A stretch of DNA of 64,000 bases from Thermaerobacter subterraneus DSM 13965 (lineage in GTDB: Bacteria; Bacillota; Sulfobacillia; Thermaerobacterales; Thermaerobacteraceae): the NCBI RefSeq assembly GCF_000183545.2, contig NZ_JH976535.1:1923837-1987836 (forward strand). The letters are read 5' to 3'. This document shows positions 30,175-39,781 of this stretch, piece by piece. The position numbers and the translations under genes are program-made. The notes beneath the pieces are model-generated. The model saw only the letters and a program-made list of their open reading frames with translations, made no database searches and was not told where the DNA came from. The first letter of the stretch is position 1. Every line of letters starts with the position of its first letter.

Positions 30175-30216
30175 CTATACAAGTTCGGCAGCATGTCCTT
30201 TCTTTTGCCTGTATAG
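30175..30216. promoter_or_regulatory. inverted-repeat operator candidate upstream of the original nagZ start
   Basis: CTATACAAG (30175-30183) and CCTGTATAG (30208-30216) form a 9-bp inverted repeat with one mismatch, 36-77 bp upstream of the nagZ signal-peptide start. The TGTATAG half-site resembles sites of GntR/HutC-family repressors, and a regulator of that family lies in the operon. This would be the original operator of the peptidoglycan-sugar operon. Confidence 0.4.
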
Positions 30217-30248
30217 GAGGCCTGGGGTGTGCAAGGAGTGGCCCCGGT

Positions 30249-31835
30249 CTAATGACGCCCCCTTACCGGCTCAAGCCGCCCTTCCAACAGCACCCACCGG
30301 GCCGCCGCTGGTGCGGCCGCGCCGGCGGGAACCAGCTCCACCCAGGCCACCCCGGCCGCCGGGTCCACCGCCAGGAGCCGGCGGACGGCGGCGGGTTGCG
30401 GGCGAAGGGTCGGCCAGGACCCCGGGAGGGGGACATCCGCCTCGCCGGTTTCCGGCTCGGCTTCCTCTGAAGGCAGCTGGTGAGCGACCAGGCGCAGGGC
30501 CCCGGCCCCGGCCGCCGGGTCCGGAGCCAGGTAGAAGAGCCACGTGCCGCCGCCCCACACCGCACCCGCTGCCGCCACTCCCGAGGGGAGATCCCGGGTA
30601 CGCCCCGACACGGTGTCCAGCAGGCGCCATCCCCCTTGGCCGGCCACCGGGGCCAGCACCACCCAGCGGCCGCCCGGGCTGGCGGCCACCACCTGCCAGC
30701 GCTCGCCGGGGGGCGCGTCGAACAAGGTGCTCTTCTCGCCCGTCCCGGCGTCGACCACGACGAGCTGCTGAACCACCGGCGCCGCCGCCGGACCACCCGC
30801 AGGACCGGCGGCAGGTTCCCCCGCCGAGCCAGTGGAGCCCGGTGCCGGTGCCGTCCCGGAGCCCGCGGCGGACCCGGCAGGCGAACCGGCCCCGGCTCCC
30901 CCGCCTGGCCCCGGACCAGCCCCTGCCGGGCCGGCCCGCTCCCCTGGCTCACCCGGCTGCACCGGTTCCCCCAGCGCCGCAAGGAAACGGTCCTCGGCCA
31001 GCCAGGGGCCCGGAAGCGCCGGCTGCTCGCCCCCGGCCAGCTCCAGGGGACGGGCTCCGCCCTGGTGGTCGACCAGATAAAGATCGGGGCCCGCACCGCC
31101 CTCCTCGGCCGCGGCACCGTACACCCACCAGCGCCCGGTGGGCGACGGTGGTCCCGCCCAGATCAGGCCGGCCCCCGGGAGGCGGGACCAGCGGCCCGGT
31201 TCGATCTCCAGCTGGAAGGGCGGGTCCCCCGCGACCACCGTACCCGGGCCGGCCCAGGCCAGGCTGCCGGGGCGGTCCAGCCCGCGGGGCACCGGATGCG
31301 GCGTGGAAGTCAGATCACTGTGCACGACCCACAGGTACGGTGTCCCCGCCTCGGCCCGGGTCAGGAAGGCCACGGCATCGCCGGCGGGCGACGGCACCAC
31401 GGGGCTGGCCCAGCGGTGGCCCGGCGGCAGCTGGAAGACCCTCACCGGATCACCCGCGGCCCCGGCGAACCACAGGGCGTCGCCGTCCACGGCCAGGATG
31501 CCTGCCGTCCCCTCGGACTCCATGGCCACGGGCCGCGGCAAGAGCCCCGCGCCGGCCGTGAGGTCGACGGGCTGGATGAAAGGCCAGAGCGGGTTGGCAG
31601 CGGCCGCCCCTTCCCCGCCGGGCGCGGGGGCCGGATCCGGCACGGCCGGTTCGTCCGCCGGGTCCGGGCCGGCTCCTGGAGCAGGGTTCCCACCCCCGGG
31701 GACCGCCGGACCCGGTCCCGAGGGTCCCGCACCGTCCCCCTCCGTGCGCCACCAGCCGTAGCCGGCACCTGCCAGCAGCGCCACCAGGATGGCCACGGTA
31801 ATCCAGGGGTTGGTTCGGGATCGCCGGCCCGGCAA
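30249..31835 (-). CDS. membrane-anchored protein with beta-propeller-like repeats, function unknown
   Basis: The protein has a short basic N-terminus, one membrane segment (NPWITVAILVALLAGAGYGW), a Gly/Pro/Ala-rich stalk and then repeated blocks reminiscent of TolB/WD40-like propellers, such as VVPSPAGDAVAFLTRAEAG, GPPSPTGRWWVYGAAAE, VVAASPGGRWVVLAPVAG. A second Gly/Ala/Pro-rich insertion splits the propeller. Topology predicts an extracytoplasmic domain. The start is taken as TTG 31835, which has GGGAGGTG 6 bp upstream; GTG 31844 is the alternative. No catalytic motif is visible. It lies between the operator of nagZ and a terminator, so it is a stand-alone gene. Confidence 0.65.
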   Translation of the reverse strand: MPGRRSRTNPWITVAILVALLAGAGYGWWRTEGDGAGPSGPGPAVPGGGNPAPGAGPDPADEPAVPDPAPAPGGEGAAAANPLWPFIQPVDLTAGAGLLPRPVAMESEGTAGILAVDGDALWFAGAAGDPVRVFQLPPGHRWASPVVPSPAGDAVAFLTRAEAGTPYLWVVHSDLTSTPHPVPRGLDRPGSLAWAGPGTVVAGDPPFQLEIEPGRWSRLPGAGLIWAGPPSPTGRWWVYGAAAEEGGAGPDLYLVDHQGGARPLELAGGEQPALPGPWLAEDRFLAALGEPVQPGEPGERAGPAGAGPGPGGGAGAGSPAGSAAGSGTAPAPGSTGSAGEPAAGPAGGPAAAPVVQQLVVVDAGTGEKSTLFDAPPGERWQVVAASPGGRWVVLAPVAGQGGWRLLDTVSGRTRDLPSGVAAAGAVWGGGTWLFYLAPDPAAGAGALRLVAHQLPSEEAEPETGEADVPLPGSWPTLRPQPAAVRRLLAVDPAAGVAWVELVPAGAAAPAAARWVLLEGRLEPVRGRH

Positions 31836-31959
31836 CGTTGCCACCTCCCGCCGTGTGCCCGGCCACCGTTCGCCGCCCCGGCCAGGCCTTCCTTCCGTGA
31901 AGGGTGCCAGGTTCTGTCGGGCGGTGGAAGCTCGTCCCCGCCGCCCTGACAGGAAGCAA

Positions 31960-31997
31960 CGAAAAATCAACGAAAGGCGCGGCCCCATGGCCGCGCC
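31960..31997 (-). terminator. Rho-independent terminator of the DMT transporter gene
   Basis: A 9-bp perfect stem GGCGCGGCC/GGCCGCGCC (31976-31997, 4-nt loop) is followed on the minus strand by TTTCGTTGATTTTT. It lies downstream of the transporter at 32232 and just upstream of the next minus-strand gene. Confidence 0.85.
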
Positions 31998-32231
31998 TGA
32001 TTCGACCCTTCATCACAGATTTCGGCGATTTCCCACCGCTCCGGCCTTGCGACCTCCGCTGTCTTGCGACCTCCGCTGCCTGGCGGCCTCCGCTTCCTGG
32101 CGGCCTCCCCCGCCGTCCGCTTCAGGCGCCGCATGCGCCTGGCGCCGCGGGATCCGAGGGGGCCGTGAAGCTTCCGGCGGGCCGTGTGCCGCCGGCGGAC
32201 CTAACGGGCCCGGGCGGCCCGTGCCCGCATC

Positions 32232-33188
32232 TCAACGCTCAAGGTGCCGGCCGGAAGGCCGCTCCGACGGCAGCGCCACCCGGGGCCGGGCGCGGCTCGA
32301 TACCGCCCGCGTGCCGCCCGCCGGCGCCGCCACCAGGTACACGCCCGCCAGAACCGCCAGGCCGCCCGTCAGGTGGGCCAGGGTCAGCCGCTCGTCCAGC
32401 AGCGTGGTGGACAGCACCGCCGTGTACACCGGCAGCAGGTTGGCAAAGATCGACGCGGCCCCGGCGCCGACTCGCCGCACCCCCTCGTTCCAGAACAGGT
32501 ACGCGACGGCCGACGACATCACCCCGATGTAAAGCACCGCCCAGGTGTCACCCGCCGACAGGCTCCACGCCCCCCTCCCGGCGGCCAGGGCGGCGCCCCG
32601 GGTGGCGGCCATCATCAGGGTCCCGGCAGCCGATGCGTACAGGGTCAGGGCCAGGGGCGAGAGGCGGCGGGTACCGAAGCGGGTCACCACGGTGTACACC
32701 GCCCAGCCTGCCGAAGCCACCACCATCAGCACGTCGCCGGGGTTGAACCGCCAGGAGCGCAGCACCTCCAGGGAACCGCCGGCCAGGATCCATGCGGTCC
32801 CGGCCAGGCTGAGCGCCACGCCGGCCGCCCGCCGGAGCGTCACCCGCTCCCCCAGCAGGGGCACCGCCAGCAGGAAGGTCAGGGCGGGCGAGGCGGTGTA
32901 AATCAACGTGCCGTTGATGTTGGTGGTCTGCTGCTGGGCCACGTACTGCAAGGTGTTGTAGCCCGCCATCCCCGTCAGGCCGCACAGGGCGATCCACAGC
33001 CAGTCTACTCCCTGCGGGCGCGGCAACCGGCCTTCCCGCAGGTAGACAATGGGCGCCAAGACCAGGGATGCCAGAAGCCACCGGGCCATCACCAGATCCG
33101 CCGGGTTCACCCGGCGCACCAGTTCCTTGGCGATGGTCCAGTTGCCCGCCCAGAGCAGGGGGGTGAGGGCCAGCAGAAGGTAGGCCAC
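32232..33188 (-). CDS. EamA/DMT-family transporter
   Basis: A 318-residue, ten-helix drug/metabolite transporter with both EamA halves (AYLLLALTPLLWAGNWTIAK; SAVAYLFWNEGVRRVGAGAA, then NLLPVYTAVLSTTLLDERL). It ends with an Arg/Ser-rich tail. GTG 33188 is the start. The gene stands alone, divergent from an RsfA-like gene and followed by a terminator after a 234-bp 3' region that contains short degenerate tandem repeats (TTGCGACCTCCGCTG twice near 32057-32088). Substrate unknown. Confidence 0.87.
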   Translation of the reverse strand: MAYLLLALTPLLWAGNWTIAKELVRRVNPADLVMARWLLASLVLAPIVYLREGRLPRPQGVDWLWIALCGLTGMAGYNTLQYVAQQQTTNINGTLIYTASPALTFLLAVPLLGERVTLRRAAGVALSLAGTAWILAGGSLEVLRSWRFNPGDVLMVVASAGWAVYTVVTRFGTRRLSPLALTLYASAAGTLMMAATRGAALAAGRGAWSLSAGDTWAVLYIGVMSSAVAYLFWNEGVRRVGAGAASIFANLLPVYTAVLSTTLLDERLTLAHLTGGLAVLAGVYLVAAPAGGTRAVSSRARPRVALPSERPSGRHLER

Positions 33189-33575
33189 CGATCGCCACCA
33201 CCTTGCGCCAGAGGTCGTCCCGCCCCTGCGTATGGAATAATGGGCGGCGTGGAACGCGGTGTGATGTTCAGCCAGGTTTTTCCCGGCCGGACTCGCACCC
33301 GGGCGGAAGGAACGGGACCTTGCGGCGACGAAACACTGTCAGAACTATCTAACGTTTTCCGGTACTTTTCCAGGTTCCATCCATGGTTCCTGGCACTTTA
33401 CCGGGCTGCAGGGACGGTTCCAGCACAGCTGGCGCATCCGGAGCCCTTGCGGCACCCGGGGCCGCCATGATGGGTCCTGGCGCCGGGCAATCCGCCCCCG
33501 ACCCTTCTTCCGGGCGGCCCGTGGCACCCGCCCCCGGCCGCACCACCTGCCTTCGGGCAAAACGAGGTGAAGGGC
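33189..33575. other. 387-bp divergent spacer with a 24-bp imperfect dyad
   Basis: No gene is seen here. At 33370-33393 the symmetrical element CCAGG-N2-CCAT-N2-ATGG-N2-CCTGG (18 of 24 bases symmetric) sits in an AT-richer pocket (AACTATCTAACGTTTTCC just upstream), a plausible operator for the gene at 33576 or for the divergent transporter. Confidence 0.4.
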
Positions 33576-34187
33576 ATGAGCACCTTGCGCATCCCCGATC
33601 ACCTGCGCTTCTGGGAGCCGGAGGCCGACCGGTTGCTGATCGCCTTCGTCCAGCAGGCCCTGGACGAGGGCGGCACCGTGCTGGACGGGTGCCACCGGTT
33701 TGCCCAGGCGCTGCAGGCATCGGGTCCCCGTGTGGCACCCTCCCCCGAGCAGATGGCCATGCGGTGGGAGGTTCTCCAGGCCTTCGGTGGTGACCCCGCC
33801 CGCGACCCCGGCGTGATGGTGCGGCGCGCCCGACCTGCCCCCGGCCGGCCACGACCCGGCGGTACCCTGCTCCTGGCCCAGCTGGCCGATGACCTGCGGC
33901 GCATCGCCGGGGAGCTGGAGCGGATCGCCCGCCGCCTCGACCAGGCCGCCGCTGCGGGGGAAGGTGCGGGCGCCCCCGCGGCGGCGGCCCCGCCGCCCTC
34001 CCCGGCCGCACCGGCATCGTCCCCGGCCGCCGGCCCCGCCCGGGCGGACGAGGCCGGCCCGACGGCCGGCCCAACCGGAGCCGCCGGCGGCAGCGACCCG
34101 GAAAACGGCAAACCCGGCCACCGGCCGTACCCTTCGCCCGGCAACGGGACCCCGCCGCCAGGCGGCTGGGAACGGGACAGCCGGTAG
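33576..34187 (+). CDS. RsfA/Myb-like DNA-binding protein (tentative)
   Basis: The first about 75 residues contain a tryptophan-spaced pattern FWEPEADRLLIAFVQQAL, EGGTVLDGCHRFAQAL and MAMRWEVLQAFGG, resembling the Myb/SANT-like domain of the Bacillus RsfA prespore-regulator family, in which a similar WxxxxDxxL...G...RWN pattern occurs. After it come a helical stretch (LLLAQLADDLRRIAGELERI, probably coiled coil) and a Pro/Ala/Gly-rich tail. ATG 33576 has GAGGTGA upstream. If the assignment is right it would be a sporulation-type regulator; homology is only suggested by pattern. It ends before a bidirectional terminator. Confidence 0.5.
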   Translation: MSTLRIPDHLRFWEPEADRLLIAFVQQALDEGGTVLDGCHRFAQALQASGPRVAPSPEQMAMRWEVLQAFGGDPARDPGVMVRRARPAPGRPRPGGTLLLAQLADDLRRIAGELERIARRLDQAAAAGEGAGAPAAAAPPPSPAAPASSPAAGPARADEAGPTAGPTGAAGGSDPENGKPGHRPYPSPGNGTPPPGGWERDSR

Positions 34188-34314
34188 CCAGGGACGCCCT
34201 CCGTGCCGGGGAGCGGCGGGTTGCACGGCAGGAGTCTGCCCCAGGAATCTTCCCCGGCCGGCCGCTTTCTTCCTGCCCCAGCGCGGTGGGGACCTGGCGC
34301 CGGCCGGGAACAGC

Positions 34315-34353
34315 ACGGGCCCCGGGGCGGCCAGCCACCGCCCCGGGGCCCGT
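34315..34353 (+). terminator. strong stem-loop between convergent genes
   Basis: A perfect 16-bp stem, ACGGGCCCCGGGGCGG (34315-34330) with its complement at 34338-34353 and a 7-nt loop, followed by CTTTG. It separates the RsfA-like gene from the converging livF. Confidence 0.7.
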
Positions 34354-34387
34354 CTTTGCGACCGGATCGTCCAACGCCGGCTCCAGC

Positions 34388-35121
<734 letters not shown>

Positions 35122-35122
<1 letters not shown>

Positions 35123-35901
35123 CAGAACTCATCCTCTTCCCGGCCCAGGTAGGCCTCGATGACCTGGGGGTTGGCCTGCACTTCCGCCGGCGTCCCCTCG
35201 GCGATCTTCACGCCGTTGTCCAGCACCACCACGCGGTCCGAAAGGCCCATGACCAGCTTCATGTCGTGCTCGATCAGGAGCACCGTGATGCCGTCCGCCC
35301 GCACCTGGCGCACCAGCTCCACCAGTTCCGCCCGTTCCTGCTCGTTGAGGCCGCCGGCCGGTTCGTCCAGGATCAGCAGTCGCGGGCGGGTGGCCAGGGC
35401 GCGGGCGATCTCCAGCCGCTTTTGCTGGCCATAGGGCAGGTTGCGCGCCAGCTCGTCCCGCAGATCCCACAGCCCCACGCGGCGCAGGGCCGCCTCCGCT
35501 TCCGCCCGGATCTGTGCTTCCTCCCGCCGCTGGGCCGGCGTGCGCAGCACCGAGGCCCAGAATCCCGCCCGGGCGTGGCAGTGGGGCCCGGACATCACGT
35601 TCTCCAGCACCGTCAGGTTGCGGAACAGGCGCAGGTTCTGGAAGGTTCGGGCAACCCCCATGGCGGCCATCTGGTGGGGCGGCCGGCCCGTCACCCGGGT
35701 ACCGGCCAGCCGCACCTCACCCGCGTCGGGGCGGTAGATGCCGGTGATCAGGTTGAACACCGTGGTCTTGCCGGCCCCGTTGGGACCGATCAGGGCGAGG
35801 ATCTCCCCCTGGCGCACCTCGAAGGTGACCTGATCGACCGCCACCAGGCCGCCGAAGCGCTTGGTCAGGTTTTCCACCGCCAGCAGGGCCATGGCCGTCA
35901 C
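35122..35901 (-). CDS. livG: branched-chain amino acid ABC transporter ATPase LivG
   Basis: The 259-residue ATPase has Walker [17 protein letters not shown], the LivG-typical [21 protein letters not shown] segment, a signature replaced by the family-typical [15 protein letters not shown], and Walker [16 protein letters not shown]. It ends [12 protein letters not shown], as LivG proteins do. It overlaps livM by 4 bp and livF by 1 bp, so translation is coupled. Confidence 0.95.
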
Positions 35902-37007
35902 CTCCCCCCGGGGGCGCCGCCCGCCGCCGCGCCCGTACCGCTCCCGGGGCCGCCCCCGGCCGCCGCCCCGGTACCGGCCTCCGGCCCGGCTGCCGGCCGG
36001 CCCGCTCCGGCGGCCGCCACGGCCGGTTCGTCGCCCCCGCGCACCGCCAGCCGCCAGCGCCGGTTGGGCCAGAGCCCCTCGGGCCGGAAGATCATCAGCA
36101 GCACCATGGCCGCGCCGAACACCAGCATGCGGTAGTCGGCCAGGCCGCGGAACAGCTGGGGCAAGACCACCATGCCGAAGGTGCCCAGGAACACGCCGGG
36201 GATGGAGCCGGTACCGCCCAGGATGACGATGGCGAACATCACCACCGACTCCCAGAAGGAGAAGCTCTCCGGCGCGATGACCGTCATCTTGGCGGCGTAC
36301 ACGTTCCCCGCCAGGCCGGCCAGGGCGCCGCCCACGGCGAAGGCCAGGACCTTGTAGCGCCCCGTGTCGATGCCCATGGCCGCCGCCGCCACCTCGTCCT
36401 CGCGGATGTAGCTCCAGGCGCGGCCGATGCGGCTGTTTTCGAGCCGCACGGCGATGAACAGGGTCAGAAGCAGGAGGACCAGACTAAGGTAATAGAGGTG
36501 GCTCATCTGGGCCAGGCGGAAGCCCAGGATCACCGGCCGGTCGATGCCCAGGATGCCGTTGCTGCCGCCCGTGAGGCCGAACACGTTGTTGCGCAGGGTG
36601 ATGCGGACGATCTCGGCGAACCCCACGGTGACGATCAGCAGGTAGTCGCCCCGCAGGTGAATGATGGGCCGGGCCACGGCCACCGCCAGCACGCCCGCCA
36701 CCAGCGCCGCCACCGGCGCCAGGACCAGCACCGGGATGTCGAGGCGCGTGTTGAGGATGGCCGTGGTGTAGGCGCCCGCGGCGAAGAAGGCCGCGTGGCC
36801 CAGGTTGTACTGGCCCGTTCCACCGAGAATGAAGTTCAAGGACAGGCCGAGCACCGCCCAGAGGAAGAAGTTGAAGCCGATCTCCAGGTAGTAGCCGTTG
36901 TACCCCACCAGGGCGGGGAAGGCCAGAGCCAGCACGAGGGCCAGACCGGCCGCCACCCGGGACCGGGTCAGGCCACGCCCGCCGGCCGTGGCCGCCTGCG
37001 TTGCCAT
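35898..37007 (-). CDS. livM: branched-chain amino acid ABC transporter permease LivM
   Basis: An integral membrane protein of 369 residues with about nine helices and the LivM hallmarks LNFILGGTGQYNLGHAAFFA, GLTGGSNGI, YIREDEVAAAAMGIDTGRYK and ILGGTGSIPGVFLGTF. The last about 45 residues are a Gly/Ala/Pro-rich cytoplasmic tail that is not conserved. GGGGGG and ATG 37007 give a good start. It follows livH by 58 bp. Confidence 0.94.
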   Translation of the reverse strand: MATQAATAGGRGLTRSRVAAGLALVLALAFPALVGYNGYYLEIGFNFFLWAVLGLSLNFILGGTGQYNLGHAAFFAAGAYTTAILNTRLDIPVLVLAPVAALVAGVLAVAVARPIIHLRGDYLLIVTVGFAEIVRITLRNNVFGLTGGSNGILGIDRPVILGFRLAQMSHLYYLSLVLLLLTLFIAVRLENSRIGRAWSYIREDEVAAAAMGIDTGRYKVLAFAVGGALAGLAGNVYAAKMTVIAPESFSFWESVVMFAIVILGGTGSIPGVFLGTFGMVVLPQLFRGLADYRMLVFGAAMVLLMIFRPEGLWPNRRWRLAVRGGDEPAVAAAGAGRPAAGPEAGTGAAAGGGPGSGTGAAAGGAPGGR

Positions 37008-37065
37008 GGTGTTCCCCCCTTCCCCCGGCGGGCCTGCCGGAGGCCGCCTGGTGCCGGGCCGGCAC

Positions 37066-37965
37066 CTAGATCTTCTCGGCCACCCGCTCGCCCAGCAGGC
37101 CCGTGGGCCGCACCAGCAGGATCAGGATCAGGATGAAGAAGGCCACGGCGTCCTTCCACTCGCCCGCCACGTAGCCGGCGGCCAGGGTTTCGGCCAGGCC
37201 CAGCACCAGGCCGCCCACCATGGCGCCCGGGATGTTCCCGATGCCGCCCAGGATGGCGGCGGTGAACGCCTTGAGGCCGTAGAGCCAGCCCATGGTGAAG
37301 TTGAGCTGGCCGTAGTAGAGCCCCACCATGACCCCGGCCAGCCCGCCCAGGGCCGCGCCCAGCAAGAACACCAGCTGGATCAGGCGGTTGACGTCGATCC
37401 CCATCAGCCGCGCCGTCTCGTGGTCCACGGCGATGGCGCGCATGGCCGCGCCCAGCCTGGTGTACTGGACGAACAGGTAAAGGGCCAGCATCAGAACCAG
37501 CGAGCCGCCCAGGATCACCAGGCGCATCAGGCTGACGGTCACGCCGCCCACGGACCAGCTGGCCTCCGGCAGCATGTCGTGGGGAAAGGCCACCGGAAAG
37601 GCGCCCCAGATCAGCATGATCCCGTTCTGGATGAACACGGACATGCCCAGGGCCGACACCACGGCGGGCAAGCGGCCGGCACCGCGCAGGGGCCGGTACG
37701 CCACCCGCTCCACCAGCACGCCGGCCAGGCCCACGCTCAGCGCCGCCAGCAGCCCGGCCAGCAGGACCCCCGCCAGCCCGCCCGTGCCCTGGCCGAGGGC
37801 CCCCCAGATCAAGAAGGTCAGGCCCAGATACGCCCCCAGGGCAAACAGGTCGCCGTGGGCGAAGTTGATCATCTTCAGCACGCCGAAGACCATGGTGTAG
37901 CCCAGGGCAACCAGGGCGTAGATCGAGCCCACGGTGAGCCCGTTGACTACCTGCTGGACCAGCAT
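37066..37965 (-). CDS. livH: branched-chain amino acid ABC transporter permease LivH
   Basis: The 299-residue permease begins MLVQQVVNGLTVGSIYALVA, the textbook LivH start, and contains GYTMVFGVLKMINFAHGDLF, MRAIAVDHETARLMGIDVNR and AFTAAILGGIGNIPGAMVGG. ATG 37965 is preceded by GGAGGG at 7 bp; upstream in-frame sequence is not supported. It lies between livJ and livM in the operon. Confidence 0.95.
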   Translation of the reverse strand: MLVQQVVNGLTVGSIYALVALGYTMVFGVLKMINFAHGDLFALGAYLGLTFLIWGALGQGTGGLAGVLLAGLLAALSVGLAGVLVERVAYRPLRGAGRLPAVVSALGMSVFIQNGIMLIWGAFPVAFPHDMLPEASWSVGGVTVSLMRLVILGGSLVLMLALYLFVQYTRLGAAMRAIAVDHETARLMGIDVNRLIQLVFLLGAALGGLAGVMVGLYYGQLNFTMGWLYGLKAFTAAILGGIGNIPGAMVGGLVLGLAETLAAGYVAGEWKDAVAFFILILILLVRPTGLLGERVAEKI

Positions 37966-38140
37966 CTGGCATCCCTCCCCCGGCACGCTGGCGGGGAAGG
38001 ATCCGGGCGCGTGCCGCGCAGGCGGCATACCGCGCCCGGTCCCTCCCCGCCGTCCCTGGTGCCGGTCGCCCGTTGGCTCGGCCTTCCCGTGCCGCCCGGG
38101 CCGCGGCCCGGGCGGCACGGCGGCTCCGGCCGGCGTCCGC

Positions 38141-39337
38141 CTACTGCTGCGGCGGCACGAACAGGGTGAACTTGCCGTCCTTCACCTGGTACGCCGCGTA
38201 CACGGTGCCTTCCCGGTCGCCCTTGTCGTCGAAGGTGATGGGGCCGGAGATGCCGGGGAAAGCCTCGAGGTCGTTGCGCAGGTAGTCGGCCAGCTTGGCA
38301 GGATCGGTGGACTGGGTCTGCTTGATGGCCTCGACGATGACCCGGAAGCTGTCGGCCGCCATGGCCGTCCAGATGCTCACCGGATCCTCGTTGTACTTGG
38401 CCTTGTAGTCCTGGACGAACTGGCGCGCCTCTTCGTATGGCAGGTCGGCGGGCGCAGGCTCGGTGGTGGTGATGAAGCCCTCCGCGGCCGCGCCGGCCGT
38501 CTTGATCACCTCATCGTTGTTCGAGGCGTTGCCGGCGGCGATGGGCACGGTGATGCCGAGGTCGCGCGCCTGCTTGACCAGGAGCCCCGCCTGGCTGAAG
38601 TAGCCCGTGAAGTAGATCGCGTCGGGATTGGTGCTCTTGAGGTTGCTCAGCAGGGCGGAGTAGTCGCTCTCCTGGGGGTTGATGGCGTCGTAGAACACCA
38701 CCTGGGCGCCCTTCTCCTCCAGGAACTTCCGGGTCCACTTGGCCAGGCCCTCCGCGTAGGTCGAGCTGTCGTGCACCAGCGCGACCTTCCGGGCACCCAG
38801 CTTGTCGACCAGCAGCGTGGCGGCGAACTGGCCCTGGGCGCTGTCCAGGAAGGCCATGCGGAAGAAGTTCTTCAGGCCCTTTTCCGTCAGGTGGGTGGCC
38901 GTGGACGACGGCGTGATGTGCAGGATGCCGGCGTCGGCGTACACCTGCTGGGCCGCCTCGGTCGCCGTCGAGTTGTAGGAGCCGATCACGGCCACCACGC
39001 CCTGGGAGGCCAGCTTCTGGGCCGCCAGGGTCGACTCGTTGGGCTGGCCCTTGTCGTCTTCGTAGATCACTTCGATCTGCTTGCCGAGGACCCCGCCCTG
39101 GGCGTTCACCTGTTCCTTGACCAGCTCGATGGCCTGACGGAAGCCCTTGCCTTCGGCGGCATAGTCGCCGGTGAAGGGCCCCTGCACGCCGATGACGATC
39201 TTGTCGCTGCTCCCGCTGTTCCCGCTGCCCGCGCCACCGCCTGCCCCGCCGCAGGCCGCGGTCCCCACCATCAGGGCGCCCGCCAGCAGGGCCACCATCC
39301 CGCGGCGCGCACCGCGCAACCAGGTACCCCCGAACAT
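38141..39337 (-). CDS. livJ: branched-chain amino acid binding lipoprotein LivJ/LivK
   Basis: The 398-residue substrate-binding protein starts MFGGTWLRGARRGMVALLAG and has a lipobox VGTAAC, so it is a lipid-anchored receptor. A Gly/Ser-rich spacer leads to the periplasmic-binding type I fold (KIVIGVQGPFTGDYAAEGKG, YEDDKGQPNESTLAAQKL, AVIGSYNSTATEAAQQVYAD, GILHITPSSTATHLTEKG). ATG 39337 with GGGGGGG upstream is chosen; an upstream frame is a shadow. It is the first gene of the liv operon and is followed by a 175-bp gap to livH. Confidence 0.94.
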   Translation of the reverse strand: MFGGTWLRGARRGMVALLAGALMVGTAACGGAGGGAGSGNSGSSDKIVIGVQGPFTGDYAAEGKGFRQAIELVKEQVNAQGGVLGKQIEVIYEDDKGQPNESTLAAQKLASQGVVAVIGSYNSTATEAAQQVYADAGILHITPSSTATHLTEKGLKNFFRMAFLDSAQGQFAATLLVDKLGARKVALVHDSSTYAEGLAKWTRKFLEEKGAQVVFYDAINPQESDYSALLSNLKSTNPDAIYFTGYFSQAGLLVKQARDLGITVPIAAGNASNNDEVIKTAGAAAEGFITTTEPAPADLPYEEARQFVQDYKAKYNEDPVSIWTAMAADSFRVIVEAIKQTQSTDPAKLADYLRNDLEAFPGISGPITFDDKGDREGTVYAAYQVKDGKFTLFVPPQQ

Positions 39338-39673
39338 AATGCCCCCCCATTCACTGCTGCCCGGGCCGGCCCGTTCCCGGCAGCCGCGAACCGGTCGCCC
39401 CATCCGTCGATACGGCCGATGCGGCGGAACGTGCCACCAGCCGGGCAGGATGTGTTGCGGATTGTCCCAAACAGTGGTCAAAATTCGGCAATTTCACCCC
39501 CGATCCTGCAAACGGGGCGATCAAACTCCTGCCACTGATGGAATCCTTCCCGCGCCATGGTGCCGGCCTTGCCAGCGACGGTACCGGCGTTAACCAGCAG
39601 GCAGGGGGCGGCCGCCAGGGTGCTGCCGCCCTTCTCTGGGCCTGCCCGCAGCGGCCAGGGCCCTGTCCGAACG
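39338..39673. other. 336-bp spacer carrying the 5' region of the liv operon
   Basis: No gene is supported. On the minus strand an AT-richer stretch at about 39463-39490 (GAATTTTGACCACTGTTTGG) may hold the liv promoter, with TTGACC as the -35, but no convincing -10 was found. Confidence 0.35.
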
Positions 39674-39702
39674 TTGACACACCGGCCGGCTTCTGGTGTG
39701 AT
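39674..39702 (+). promoter_or_regulatory. sigma-A promoter of asnB
   Basis: A consensus TTGACA (39674-39679) and TGTGAT (39697-39702) are separated by 17 bp, placing transcription start near 39709 and giving a 140-nt leader before asnB. Confidence 0.65.
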
Positions 39703-39737
39703 GAAAAGCGTCAACATGCAGAACGGGTGGAACCAAA

Positions 39738-39781
39738 ACCGGGTGGACGTTGCCCGCGGGCCAACGCACCCGGTCTTTTTT
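39738..39781 (+). terminator. promoter-proximal intrinsic terminator (attenuator) in the asnB leader
   Basis: ACCGGGTG (39738-39745) pairs with CACCCGGT (39767-39774), and within it CGTTG pairs with CAACG, followed by CTTTTTT. Because no plus-strand gene lies upstream, the only transcript it can end is that from the asnB promoter about 30-70 bp upstream, so it must act as a conditional attenuator. Four Asn codons (AAC) precede it in an AUG-initiated short frame. Confidence 0.75.

Noticed and set aside
34315..34353. Possible attachment site or long palindrome of a mobile element
   Set aside because: Position between convergent genes and CTTTG after the stem make an ordinary bidirectional terminator the simpler reading.
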